The notes below the pieces were generated by a model. It searched no databases. It had not been told where the DNA came from and saw nothing but the letters and a program-made list of their open reading frames with translations. DNA of 64,000 nt, taken from NCBI GenBank assembly GCA_022482925.1, contig JAKVOG010000012.1:1-64000 (forward strand), read 5' to 3'. The number at the start of each line of letters is the position of its first letter. Position 1 is the stretch's first letter. Source of the stretch: Selenomonas sp. Its GTDB lineage: Bacteria; Bacillota; Negativicutes; Selenomonadales; Selenomonadaceae. This document shows, one piece after another, positions 46,777 to 55,278 of this stretch. The translations under genes and the position numbers were made by a program.

Positions 46777-48060
46777 TTAAGCTTGGACTACTCTGTCAGA
46801 AGAGTAGAGCTGATGATTGGCCAGCAATCCAAAAATCAGTCGGACAAATTTTCGAGCGGTAAGAGCGAGTGCACGTTTATGCTGATGAATTTTTACTTCA
46901 TCATATTTTTTCTGGTAGAATGCAGCGAATTCGTCGCAGTGATTCTTTACATGGCTGGTCGCTTCAATCAGGTAATACCTGAGATAGGCATTGCCAGCTT
47001 TTGAGAGTGGTGTATCGTCAGCCTGGAAGTTTCCCGACTGATTCTCCCGCCAGACGAGGCCCGCGTATTTTGCCAGTGCCTCCTGGTTCTTGAATGCATC
47101 GATATACCCAATCTCAGACAGGATACCAGCAGCCATGACCGGCCCGATTCCTGGAATGGATAAAAGGCTTTGGTAAGCATTGGGGTCAATCCCCTTGAGC
47201 GTCTTCTCGATGGCCTTATTCACGGCCTTGATCTCAGTTTCATAGGTTGAGATCAGTGTGAAGGATGAAGCGATGGAGACCGTTAACGGCTCATACAAAC
47301 ATTTATCCAGTCGATAGGAGTTGCGGGCTGCCTGCTGAAGCAGGGAGGCTGTTTTTTCCGGATTGGGGAACCGATTATGTCCCTTTTCGCAGATGTAGCT
47401 GATGAGGTCTTCTGTAGGCATTTCAATAATCTCTTCCATCGAGAGAAAGTCGGTTAGTACCGAGGATGCCGTAGCCCCGAAGCTATTGGAAAAGGGCTGA
47501 TCTTCCGCATCGAGCAGCGAAAACTCGCTGAACTTGAGGAAGATATTGGAAAGCATGTAGGCCTTTTCGCGTGTTAGCGCTTTGGCCAGATGCAGGCGAT
47601 GCCTGGTCAGTCTTTGCAGAGCAAGGAACTGACTGCCACGCCAAGGCTTGGTAGTAATCCGGTTGGCACGAGCGAAATCAGCGATGACAAAGGCATCGAC
47701 ATAGTCGTTCTTGCCAAGGTCAATAAAGGACTTTTTGTAGTTCTTGATGGCCTTCGGATTCAAGCAGTATACCGCAGTGTGGAACGGAGCGAGGACATCA
47801 CAGGCTGAAAGATAGTTCGCGACATGTATGCCGTAAAATGACGTAGATTCGAGAGCTACCACAAGTTTAGTAAGGTCCTTACGGGAACGCAGATAATCTG
47901 CAAGCCGATTGGCAAGTTCCACTGCGCCGGGCTGATTATTGCCGACCGCAAAGCTTTGAAGCGTCTTCTGGGATTCAAAATCCAGGAGTGCGACAACGTT
48001 GTTGCGGGAGCTGATGTCAATCCCGACAAAAAGAGTAGAAAGAAGATCCGCCTTCTTCAA
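46777..48060 (-). CDS. IS110-family transposase (DEDD recombinase)
   Basis: 427 residues. The N-terminal DEDD RuvC-like domain has FVGIDISSRNN (first Asp), VVALESTSFYG (Glu) and GKNDYVDAFVIADFAR (Asp pair). The C-terminal transposase_20 domain has SLLSIPGIGPVMAAGILSEIG and PLSKAGNAYLRYYL with the conserved serine. IS110 recombinases use a bridge RNA from their own non-coding end. The frame is intact, so the element may be active. Confidence 0.93.
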   Translation of the reverse strand: MKKADLLSTLFVGIDISSRNNVVALLDFESQKTLQSFAVGNNQPGAVELANRLADYLRSRKDLTKLVVALESTSFYGIHVANYLSACDVLAPFHTAVYCLNPKAIKNYKKSFIDLGKNDYVDAFVIADFARANRITTKPWRGSQFLALQRLTRHRLHLAKALTREKAYMLSNIFLKFSEFSLLDAEDQPFSNSFGATASSVLTDFLSMEEIIEMPTEDLISYICEKGHNRFPNPEKTASLLQQAARNSYRLDKCLYEPLTVSIASSFTLISTYETEIKAVNKAIEKTLKGIDPNAYQSLLSIPGIGPVMAAGILSEIGYIDAFKNQEALAKYAGLVWRENQSGNFQADDTPLSKAGNAYLRYYLIEATSHVKNHCDEFAAFYQKKYDEVKIHQHKRALALTARKFVRLIFGLLANHQLYSSDRVVQA

Positions 48061-48069
48061 AGTAAACCA

Positions 48070-48320
48070 CCACCTTTCCGGCTAAGCGTTGGAAAAGTGA
48101 ACAAGGAATTATCCTGATCTTAATTGCTGACCGCACCCTCGCTAATAAGCATTCACCCGTGAGAGGCAACGTTGCTGGAAACCACTCTCGCCCAGGGACG
48201 CAACATCTGTGTAAGCGGTATTTGACAACTAAGGCAGGCGTCAAGCTTTTCGAGCAGTCACCGATAGGTGCCGCAGGAGGTGAAAGACGTAACCTTGGCC
48301 ACAAATCTCTAAAGTAATTG
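48070..48320 (-). ncRNA. Candidate IS110 bridge RNA region
   Basis: The roughly 260 bases upstream of the transposase (read leftward) carry no reading frame of note and contain several short complementary segments, such as GGCAAC/GTTGCTG (48164-48177) and GAGAGG/CTCTC-type pairs. In IS110-group elements the bridge RNA is made from this 5' non-coding end and holds target- and donor-binding loops. The assignment rests on position; exact ends and loops were not resolved. Confidence 0.45.
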
Positions 48321-48410
48321 TAGCATCAGGAGTTCCATATTAGAAGTTTTTAACTGGTAAGCAAGGCGGAAATCTTGCTTACAAAATATATTATACGAGG
48401 AGGTTGTTTG

Positions 48411-49421
48411 ATGAAGAAACCTGTTTTAGGAATTACGATGGGCGATGCGGCTGGTGTAGGTCCTGAGATCATTGCAAAGGCATTAGCTGATCCACAGATC
48501 TATGAGGTCGCACGTCCCGTTATTTTTGGCGATAAGAAGATTATGGAGCGTGCGGTGCAGATTACCGGACAGGCGCTGAAATGCTGCAGTGTGGCAGAAC
48601 CATCTGCTGGTGGGCTGTCATTTGGCACAATCGATATTGTGGATCTGGATAATCTGCCGGCGGATCTGCCCTTTGCTCAGTTGGATGCACGGGCAGGCAA
48701 GGCAGCCTATGAATATATTGCGGCTGCTGTGGCGTGTGCGATGCGCCAGGAAATCCATGCAATCGTTACAGCGCCGTTGAATAAAGAGGCGCTGCATATG
48801 GGCGGTTGCCCTTATCCTGGGCATACGGAGATTCTTGGTGCACTTACCAATACGAAAGATTATTCCATGATGTTGGTGAGTGGTCCATTGAAAGTTATCC
48901 ATGTGACTACACATGTGTCGATGCGTGAGGCTTGTGATCTGGTCAAAAAGGAACGGGTCGGGACGGTGATCCGGTTAGCTGATGAGACATTGAAACTCAT
49001 GGGCATCGAGAAACCAAGAATCGCGGTAGCGGGTCTTAATGCCCATTGTGGTGAGCATGGGCTCTTTGGCACAGAAGATGATCAGGAAATCGCACCAGCA
49101 GTAAAAGCTGCCCAGGCGCTTGGTATCCAGGCAGAAGGACCGATTCCTCCGGATAGTGTATTCCATAGGGCGGCAAATAAGAAAGAATTTGATATTGTTG
49201 TCTGTATGTATCATGATCAGGGGCATATCCCCATCAAAGTGCTGGGGTTTGAGACTGGAGTCAATGTAACAGTCGGATTGCCCTGTATCCGGACATCAGT
49301 CGATCATGGCACGGCGTTTCCCGTAGCTGGGACAGGCAGGGCAGACAGCCGCAGCATGACAGAATCCTTGATGCTTGGCGCACAGATGGCACGTTCAAAG
49401 TTTGCGAAACAGTTATCTTAA
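48411..49421 (+). CDS. PdxA-family 4-phospho-acid dehydrogenase
   Basis: 336 residues starting MKKPVLGITMGDAAGVGPEI (GAGGAGG site). The family motifs APLNKEALHMGGCPYPGHTEIL, ARAGKAAYEYI, GLNAHCGEHGLFG, CMYHDQGHIPIKVLGF and RTSVDHGTAFPVAGTG carry the metal-binding histidines. PdxA oxidises 4-phosphohydroxythreonine in B6 synthesis. PdxA2 paralogues act on 4-phospho-D-threonate or erythronate in sugar-acid catabolism. Linkage to a DapA-family gene, without pdxJ, favours the catabolic PdxA2 role, by inference. Confidence 0.88.
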   Translation: MKKPVLGITMGDAAGVGPEIIAKALADPQIYEVARPVIFGDKKIMERAVQITGQALKCCSVAEPSAGGLSFGTIDIVDLDNLPADLPFAQLDARAGKAAYEYIAAAVACAMRQEIHAIVTAPLNKEALHMGGCPYPGHTEILGALTNTKDYSMMLVSGPLKVIHVTTHVSMREACDLVKKERVGTVIRLADETLKLMGIEKPRIAVAGLNAHCGEHGLFGTEDDQEIAPAVKAAQALGIQAEGPIPPDSVFHRAANKKEFDIVVCMYHDQGHIPIKVLGFETGVNVTVGLPCIRTSVDHGTAFPVAGTGRADSRSMTESLMLGAQMARSKFAKQLS

Positions 49422-49451
49422 ATTTATTATATATATAAAGGAGCGATTTTT

Positions 49452-50043
49452 ATGTTTAAACCAGAAGGCGTTATTACCCCGGTACTTACTACACTGAATA
49501 AGGATGAAATGTTTGATGCAGGTGCTTATAAGGCCTTTATCGATCATTTGATTGAGGCCGGTGTTCACGGTATTTTTCCATTAGGAACCAATGGAGAGTT
49601 CTATGCATTCTCCAAAGAAGAAAAATTGCAGATTGTTGCGGCAGCTGTCAAAGCTGTAGATGTACGTGTTCCGGTTTATGCAGGGACTGGCTGCGTGACA
49701 ACGAAAGAAACCATCGAGCTCTCCCTGGCGGTAAAGGCCTTGGGCGGTGTGGATTGCCTGTCTGTGATCTCACCTTACTTTGTTGCCGTATCGCAGGATG
49801 ATATCTATCGTCATTACAGCAGCGTTGCCAAGGCGGTCGATCTGCCGATATTGCTCTATAATATTCCGGGACGTACAGGAAATAATATAGACTGGAAGAC
49901 TGTGAAGAGACTGGCTTCCTTTGAGAATATTATCGGTATCAAGGATAGTAGTGGTAACTTCGATAATACCCTGAAATATATTGAGAATACGGATCCGAGC
50001 ATCCAGGTACTGATGGGCAGTGATTCGTTGATTCTTTGGGCAC
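49452..50043 (+). pseudogene. DapA-family aldolase/lyase truncated by IS256
   Basis: About 197 residues of a DHDPS/NAL-superfamily TIM barrel: FKPEGVITPVLTTLNKDEMFD, the GTNGEF phosphate motif, the catalytic tyrosine in LLYNIPGRTGNNI and the Schiff-base lysine in IIGIKDSSGN. The frame enters IS256 after DSLILWA, and the last roughly 95 residues are not found beyond the IS. The barrel is therefore incomplete and the gene probably dead. It is 30 bases from the PdxA-family gene and likely formed a catabolic pair with it. Confidence 0.88.
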
Positions 50044-51409
50044 GGGACTGTCAAGTAAAGTGTGTAAATTAATTTAAAAAGATGCCTGATATTTTTGGAC
50101 CATAGCGCCGACCCGTTCGTCAATAATCAGCTGGTTCATCACCATGGCCCAATTGCGAATCGAGCGCCCTTGCCATTTCTGGTAAAGTTCCTTGATTCGC
50201 AGATAGAACACCTTGAAAACGGCAGTCTCGCTGCTGAAAGAGCCTTTCTTGGTAACTTTACGGAAGCTCGAGTTGACGCTCTCTATCGCATTGGTTGTAT
50301 ACATCACACGACGTACATCGCTGCCGTAATTGAACAGTTGCTCTACGTGTCGGAAGTTGTCCTTCCACACACGGATGGCTCCCGGATACTTACTCCAGGT
50401 ATCACAGAACCGCTCGAACTCAGCCTGGGCTGCTTTCAGATTGACTGCTCCATAGATCTTCTTGAGCTGTGCGGTAAAGGCCTTGTAATCTTTGCTAGGC
50501 ACGTATTTCAGTGAGTTACGGACTAGGTGCACGATGCAGCGTTGCACGACGACATTCTTGAAGATGGACTTCGCTCCATCTTCAAGTCCGCTTACACCAT
50601 CCATCGAAATGAAGCCGATATCCTGAACTCCGCGGGATTTGATTTCATCAAACACCTGCATCCATCGATGCTTGCTTTCTGTATCGCCCATCCACAAACC
50701 AAGGATATCTTTTTTGCCCTTCAAATCGTATCCCAAAATAACGTACACAGCCTGGTCTGAAACACCTTGCTCCGTACGCATGGAAACGTAGATGCAATCA
50801 ACAAACACAAAAGGATAGAATGCCTTCAGTGGCCGATTTTGCCACTCGGTCAGCTCATCCAAAACACAATCCGTGATATTGGAGATCTGACCGGCAGACA
50901 GCTTGAAACCGTAGATGTCGTCAATGGTCGACGAGATATCCCTCTGACTCATACCACGGGCATACATGGCAAGCACCTTGCCCTCAATGGAAGAGACGTC
51001 CTTTTGACGCTTTTGTACGACTTGAGGCTCAAAGGAGCCATCCCGATCACGTGGAACATCGATTGGGACTTCTCCTGCGGACGTCTTGAGCGTCTTATGC
51101 GTATAACCGTTGCGGCGATTGGTCGTTTCTTTTTCATTACGCTCATTAGCCTCATAACCGAGATGATTTTCCATTTCACCATTCAGCATGGCCTCAAACA
51201 TTGGCCCAAAAACATCTTTAAGGGCGTTCTGCATATCTTCAACGGTCTTGGGCTTATATTCACTGATGATAGCCTTAGCCAGGGACTCGCCACGTGTGGG
51301 TTGTTTCTTCGACATAAATTCATTACCTCCGCATGTGTTTGACATCCCCGACAGGGGAGCATAATCTAAACTGCTGGTGTCTTACTTACACAGTTTATTA
51401 TACACTCCC
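50044..51409 (-). mobile_element. IS256-family insertion sequence
   Basis: Left end GGGACTGTCAAGTAAAGTGT and the complement of the right end GGGAGTGTATAATAAACTGT are typical IS256 inverted repeats. The element holds one transposase gene. Flanks (TTTGGGCAC before, AGCAGCTAG after) do not form a target duplication, and the rest of the interrupted dapA-like gene is missing, so an adjacent deletion has probably occurred. Confidence 0.9.
50074..51315 (-). CDS. IS256-family transposase
   Basis: 413 residues from MSKKQPTRGESLAKAI (GCGGAGG site). Mutator-type DDE protein: GEMENHLGYEANERNE, RNGYTHKTLKTSAGEVPIDVPRDR (in part), YARGMSQRDI, the first catalytic Asp in FVDCIYV, the second in ISMDGVSGLE, and MYTTNAIESVNSSFRK with the last Glu. 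Full length and apparently functional. Confidence 0.95.
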   Translation of the reverse strand: MSKKQPTRGESLAKAIISEYKPKTVEDMQNALKDVFGPMFEAMLNGEMENHLGYEANERNEKETTNRRNGYTHKTLKTSAGEVPIDVPRDRDGSFEPQVVQKRQKDVSSIEGKVLAMYARGMSQRDISSTIDDIYGFKLSAGQISNITDCVLDELTEWQNRPLKAFYPFVFVDCIYVSMRTEQGVSDQAVYVILGYDLKGKKDILGLWMGDTESKHRWMQVFDEIKSRGVQDIGFISMDGVSGLEDGAKSIFKNVVVQRCIVHLVRNSLKYVPSKDYKAFTAQLKKIYGAVNLKAAQAEFERFCDTWSKYPGAIRVWKDNFRHVEQLFNYGSDVRRVMYTTNAIESVNSSFRKVTKKGSFSSETAVFKVFYLRIKELYQKWQGRSIRNWAMVMNQLIIDERVGAMVQKYQASF

Positions 51410-51446
51410 AGCAGCTAGCTGGATTTCCTGTAAGGTATACGCTAAT

Positions 51447-51501
51447 CTTCATATTTTCTTCACATTTCCTCTACAACTTCTGCATAGTCCTTTCTTATAA
51501 T
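51447..51501 (+). promoter_or_regulatory. Promoter with 11-bp-spaced direct repeats
   Basis: CTTCATATTTT (51447) and CTTCACATTTC (51458) are direct repeats with an 11-bp period, the spacing used by OmpR-family response regulators. They lie upstream of TATAAT (51496-51501), 40 bases before the membrane protein gene. The adjacent OmpR-type regulator is the likely binder. Confidence 0.5.
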
Positions 51502-51541
51502 CAATGTATAAGAACAAAGGACATGACAGGAGGAAGATAAG

Positions 51542-52123
51542 ATGGTTATGACGAATTATATGGATCTGTTGGCGGCGAATCAGCCCTGGAATCTGATCCT
51601 TTTCATGGTGATCCCCGTGGTATTGGCTGAGGCACTGGTGGCAACGGAGTTTTACATGGTGTATCACAAGGACAAAGCAGGCAGCCGCTGGCAGCAGTGG
51701 AATCGCAGGCTTGGTATTGCGGCTGGTATCTACTTCTCAGGCGTCGTGGTGTATCTGCTCACGCATGTCGTACCGTTCCTGGAGTGGCGGGGGACAGCTG
51801 ATATTGCGGCCGTACTGTTCTACCTGTTGGGCGTGGTTCCACTGTTGGGGATTGCCCTGCTGGAACTGGGATTCTGGGGACGCAGCCTTTCGGTCAGCCG
51901 CCGGACGCACAGTCATTTCATGCTGCTGATCGGTTTCCTGGTCGTGAGCCATCTGGCCATGGTCCTGGGGATGCTCGATCCGCAGGTCACGGGATGGCGG
52001 CCAGCAGAGGCCGCACAGGTGCAGGAGATGACCATGGACGGCACAATGGAGATGCCTGCGCATGGTATGACAGGCAGTTCAGCTGCACACAGCGGACACG
52101 CGGGGATGGATCATTCACGTTGA
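51542..52123 (+). CDS. Membrane protein with Met/His-rich tail (possible copper/silver response)
   Basis: 193 residues with four or five hydrophobic helices (LILFMVIPVVLAEALVATEFYMVYH; GIYFSGVVVYLLTHVVPF; AAVLFYLLGVVPLLGIALL; HFMLLIGFLVVSHLAMVLGM, each partly quoted). The last 45 residues are rich in Met and His (MTMDGTMEMPAHGM, HSGHAGMDH), a pattern of metal-binding tails. An AGGAGGAAG site precedes 51542. It is followed by a terminator and an OmpR/HisKA two-component pair, suggesting a metal- or envelope-stress-regulated gene. Function not recognised. Confidence 0.65.
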   Translation: MVMTNYMDLLAANQPWNLILFMVIPVVLAEALVATEFYMVYHKDKAGSRWQQWNRRLGIAAGIYFSGVVVYLLTHVVPFLEWRGTADIAAVLFYLLGVVPLLGIALLELGFWGRSLSVSRRTHSHFMLLIGFLVVSHLAMVLGMLDPQVTGWRPAEAAQVQEMTMDGTMEMPAHGMTGSSAAHSGHAGMDHSR

Positions 52124-52135
52124 GTCATTGTAGTC

Positions 52136-52177
52136 AAAGACCTTTCCGGGCAATTCACTTGCAGGCAGGGTCTTTTT
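52136..52177 (+). terminator. Intrinsic terminator
   Basis: AAAGACC...GGTCTTT stem with an inner GGGCAATTC...GCAGGC region, ending in TTTTT. Confidence 0.7.
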
Positions 52178-52219
52178 CTATTAGAATGGAGACACATAGA
52201 GTGAAGACGGAGGTGCATC

Positions 52220-52915
52220 ATGGACGCGTATTCGGTGCTGCTGGTAGATGATGATAAGAAACTGCTGGCTGTCCTGCAGGAGTGTTTCCAGCAGGAAAAT
52301 TTCACGGTGTATACGGCGGGGGATGGCCGGGCGGCGCTGGAGGCATTCGAACAGTATGCCCCCAGTATCCTGGTGCTGGATCTCATGCTGCCGGAAATCG
52401 ATGGCCGTGAGGTTTGTCGGCGGATCCGGCAGAACAGTGCGGTGCCTATCCTCATGCTTACAGCCAGGGATGATGAGCTGGATCGTTTATTGGGCTTGGA
52501 AATTGGTGCGGATGACTATGTGACGAAGCCATTCAGTACGCGTGAGGTCGTGGCTCGTGTGCGCGCGATTCTGCGCCGTACTTATGGTGAGTTGGCTGAA
52601 GCACCAAAAGCATTGCAGGTCGGTGAACTGAAGCTGGATCGTGAAGCCCATGCGGTCTGGCGGTCTGGGCAGCTTATCGAGCTCACGCCCATTGAGTTCG
52701 GCATCCTCGAAGTATTGATGAAGAATCCGCGTCGAGTATTCAACCGCCTGCAGTTGATGAAAAATACACATGGTTTTGCGTTTGATGGCTATGAGCGGAC
52801 TATGGATGCCCATATCCGGAATCTGCGGCGTAAGCTGGAGCCTGATCCAAAGAATCCACGTTATATCCAGACCGTCTATGGTGTCGGCTATAAGCTGGGA
52901 GGTGGACAGACATGA
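52220..52915 (+). CDS. OmpR/PhoB-family response regulator
   Basis: 231 residues. The receiver domain has acidic DDDKK at residues 10-14, phospho-acceptor Asp54 in LVLDLMLPEIDG, Thr in LMLTARDDE and Lys in YVTKPFSTRE. The C-terminal winged helix has ELTPIEFGILEVLM and the terminal RNLRRKLEPDPKNPRYIQTVYGVGYKL. A GGAGG site is upstream. It overlaps the kinase gene by ATGA, so they are co-translated. It probably regulates the upstream membrane protein gene through the 11-bp repeats. Confidence 0.95.
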   Translation: MDAYSVLLVDDDKKLLAVLQECFQQENFTVYTAGDGRAALEAFEQYAPSILVLDLMLPEIDGREVCRRIRQNSAVPILMLTARDDELDRLLGLEIGADDYVTKPFSTREVVARVRAILRRTYGELAEAPKALQVGELKLDREAHAVWRSGQLIELTPIEFGILEVLMKNPRRVFNRLQLMKNTHGFAFDGYERTMDAHIRNLRRKLEPDPKNPRYIQTVYGVGYKLGGGQT

Positions 52916-54003
52916 GGAGATTGCGCAGCATACGCTATCGGATCATGTGCATGACATTCTTCCTGGTGCTGCTGACCGTCTGCAGCCTGGTATTGCTGGC
53001 GAACCAGCAGATGGAGCAATTGTTTCAGGAGTATCTGCAGGTGCAGCCATCAGTGATGGCTGATATGACGATGGGGGCGCCGGAGCATCTGTTCCTGATG
53101 TCGGTGCACCGGTCGCTGCTCTGGGTTGGGCTGTTCTTTGTTCTGGTGGGCCTGCTGATGAGTTATTTCCTGGCGCGTAACATCACGATACCGCTGCGTC
53201 AGCTCAGCCAGGCGGCGGATCATATTCGTCAGGGCAGGCTGGGGCAGACCGTCACGGTGCATGCACAGGACGAGGTCGGCCAGCTGGCTGCCGTGTTCAA
53301 TCAGATGTCAGTGGAACTGGCCCGCAACGAGAAGCTTCGGCGGGAATTTCTGGCCAATATCGCCCATGAGCTGCGCACGCCGCTGGCAATCCTGCAGGGC
53401 AATCTGGAGAATATGATCGATGGTGCAGCACAGCCGGATATGGCCCGATTGTTTTCGCTGCAGGAGGAGGTAATGCGACTGAATCGGCTGGTCTCAGACC
53501 TGCGCGACCTTTCCTTAGCCGAAGTGCATCAGCTGGAACTGCATCGCCAACCGACGGACATCAATCAGCTGCTCACTGGTGCGGCTGGGATGCTTGAGCC
53601 GTTGCTGGATGAGAAGAATCTGCATTTCGAATATGATCTGCAGGCCGATCTGCCGCTGGCCACCGTGGATCCCGATCGTATTCGGCAGGTATTTTACAAC
53701 ATTTTGGTGAATGCGGTGCGCTATACTTTCCCGGATACTACGATCCGGCTGCACAGCTGGCTGGAAGATGGCGAGGTATGGATCGAGATACAAGATGAGG
53801 GGCCGGGTGTGGCGGAGGACGATCTTCCCCGGCTGTTTGATCATTTCTATCGCACGGATAAATCCCGGAGCCGTCAGAGCGGCGGCTCCGGGATTGGCCT
53901 GTCGCTGGCCCGTCAGTTTATGGAGGTGCACGGTGGTACGATTGCGGCCAGTAACCGCAGCAGTGGCGGGCTGATTGTTCGTATGGGATTTGGCCCGTTA
54001 TGA
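52912..54003 (+). CDS. Sensor histidine kinase
   Basis: 363 residues. Two membrane helices (about 9-30 and 65-88) flank a short periplasmic loop that contains a Met-rich stretch (VMADMTMGAPEHLFLM), which could bind metal. A HAMP domain follows (about 85-137), then HisKA with His152 in LANIAHELRTPLA and HATPase_c with N (YNILVNAVRYTF), DEGPGV and GGSGIGLSLA. It is the BaeS/CpxA type and partner of the regulator upstream. Confidence 0.95.
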   Translation: MRRLRSIRYRIMCMTFFLVLLTVCSLVLLANQQMEQLFQEYLQVQPSVMADMTMGAPEHLFLMSVHRSLLWVGLFFVLVGLLMSYFLARNITIPLRQLSQAADHIRQGRLGQTVTVHAQDEVGQLAAVFNQMSVELARNEKLRREFLANIAHELRTPLAILQGNLENMIDGAAQPDMARLFSLQEEVMRLNRLVSDLRDLSLAEVHQLELHRQPTDINQLLTGAAGMLEPLLDEKNLHFEYDLQADLPLATVDPDRIRQVFYNILVNAVRYTFPDTTIRLHSWLEDGEVWIEIQDEGPGVAEDDLPRLFDHFYRTDKSRSRQSGGSGIGLSLARQFMEVHGGTIAASNRSSGGLIVRMGFGPL

Positions 54004-54043
54004 GCAATTTTGCCGTGATTGTCTGATATATGAGGTGTTTAAA

Positions 54044-54325
54044 ATGGAATCATTATTTGCGTTACTGATTATTATTCTGGTTCTTATTGCGCTGGGTATT
54101 CCGTTGACGGTTGCCGTAGCAGTAGCTTTTGTGGCATCTGTGCTGGTACTGGCACTCTGGGTAGGGGTAGCTTTGTTTAAGGTTGTTCTGCTCCTGATAC
54201 CGACTGCTATTGTTGGTATTATCGTGGCTCGTGTTGCCGAGCGCCTGGGGATGCCCAGGCGCAAAGCCGAGAACGTGGGGCTGGCTGCGACCCTGCCCTG
54301 TCTGTATTATTTTTTCTTCAGCTGA
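54044..54325 (+). CDS. Small two-helix membrane protein of unknown function
   Basis: 93 residues from MESLFALLIIILVLIALGIP. Two or three hydrophobic stretches with short basic turn RVAERLGMPRRKAENVG. A GAGGTG site precedes it. The C-terminus is ambiguous: losing one base in the T6 run near 54310 would extend the protein through ADRIEWNRHGRGYAICQVVGLIVGGGKYKAGSWL (in part) to 54425. Not recognised; it follows the kinase by 40 bases and may be co-transcribed. Confidence 0.5.
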   Translation: MESLFALLIIILVLIALGIPLTVAVAVAFVASVLVLALWVGVALFKVVLLLIPTAIVGIIVARVAERLGMPRRKAENVGLAATLPCLYYFFFS

Positions 54326-54486
54326 TCGTATTGAGTGGAACCGACACGGGAGAGGATATGCGATATGTCAGGTGGTGGGGCTGATTGTTGGTGGTGGCAA
54401 ATACAAAGCCGGTTCCTGGCTATGAATCGGACGCGAATCTAGTGCATGTCATCCATGAAACTGATAAATTTAAGGAGATTATCAAA

Positions 54487-54963
54487 ATGGGAAAGTATTG
54501 TTCAAAATGTGGAACTGTGTTGGAAGAAGGAAATAAATTTTGTACAAAGTGTGGTGCAGCAGCACCAGTTATCATAGAGCAACCGGTTGCTAATCCTTAT
54601 CAGGATACATTGCCATATATAGATGATCAAGGGGTAGTGGAGATGTTTTTCCGTAGTGATGGCCGCATCAATCGAAAACGATTTTTGATACGATCTGTTG
54701 TAGTTTTTATAAGCTGGCTCGTTTCTTTGTTTGTAATAGAAGCAACTATAGATGTGCTGATTGCCTTAGGGGGAGTATTACTGTTGGTTAGCTTAGTATC
54801 GGGATGGATGTTGAGCATTCGACGTTGTCATGATCTGGGATTATCTGGTTGGGCGTCTCTGTTGTTGCTGATACCCCTGCTGTCTTTTTTTTTCGTACTG
54901 ATTTTATTATGTAAATCGGGGAAAAATGGTCCCAATGGCTATGGAGCGGATCCTTTGAGTTAA
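54487..54963 (+). CDS. Zinc-ribbon DUF805 membrane protein
   Basis: 158 residues. An N-terminal zinc ribbon MGKYCSKCGTVLEEGNKFCTKCG (CxxC pairs at residues 5-8 and 20-23, partly quoted) is followed by a DUF805 module: GRINRKRFLIRSVV, three helices, and SIRRCHDLGLSGWASLLLL, ending GKNGPNGYGADPLS. The role of DUF805 proteins is unknown. An AAGGAGATT site supports 54487. Base composition becomes visibly AT-richer here than in the preceding genes, as in the cluster that follows. Confidence 0.85.
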   Translation: MGKYCSKCGTVLEEGNKFCTKCGAAAPVIIEQPVANPYQDTLPYIDDQGVVEMFFRSDGRINRKRFLIRSVVVFISWLVSLFVIEATIDVLIALGGVLLLVSLVSGWMLSIRRCHDLGLSGWASLLLLIPLLSFFFVLILLCKSGKNGPNGYGADPLS

Positions 54964-55196
54964 AGTTGCTGCTCTTTTTTTATGTTTTATGTAAACCTGT
55001 ATAGTTTAGAAGTCGCTACAATTTAGAACCCCAAAATACAATTTAATCTTTAGAAAAATAAAATTGAGTGGCAGGATTTCTATTTTTCGTGTAGAATAAA
55101 AATACACTGTGAATTTGATTAAAATGGCATTAGAGGCGCAGGCAGGGATGTCCGCCGGAAATTGGGGTTGAAGGTGATGGTGAATGGTTGAAGGCT

Positions 55197-55240
55197 GGTT
55201 CTGTTATTTTTGGAAGAAATAGCAGGGACCAGTTTTTTAG
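55197..55240 (+). promoter_or_regulatory. Leader hairpin with T-tract upstream of the FtsZ-like/Hsp70-like cluster
   Basis: CTGGTTCTGTTATT/AATAGCAGGGACCAG forms an imperfect 14-bp stem followed by T6, ending 38 bases before the first gene. Since no gene lies between 54963 and 55279, it would act on a leader transcript as an attenuator or terminator. Upstream 55130-55196 is purine-rich (GGCGCAGGCAGGG, TGAAGGTGATGGTGAATGG), with possible pairing. 54964-55130 is AT-rich, with no other feature seen. Confidence 0.5.
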
Positions 55241-55278
55241 GTTGCGTGAAGCAGATCATGCTGGGGAGGACTTAACAA

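Larger units (their letters stand above)
46760..48325 (-). mobile_element. IS110-family insertion sequence (ends estimated)
   Basis: Contains the transposase gene and a roughly 260-base non-coding stretch upstream of it. IS110 elements usually lack terminal inverted repeats, so the ends cannot be set by eye. The right limit is placed where the structured upstream region gives way to the pdxA leader; the left limit is near the transposase stop. Confidence 0.6.

Noticed and set aside
50035-51420. Target-site duplication of IS256
   Set aside because: Flanking 8-9 bases differ; missing dapA-like sequence suggests deletion instead.
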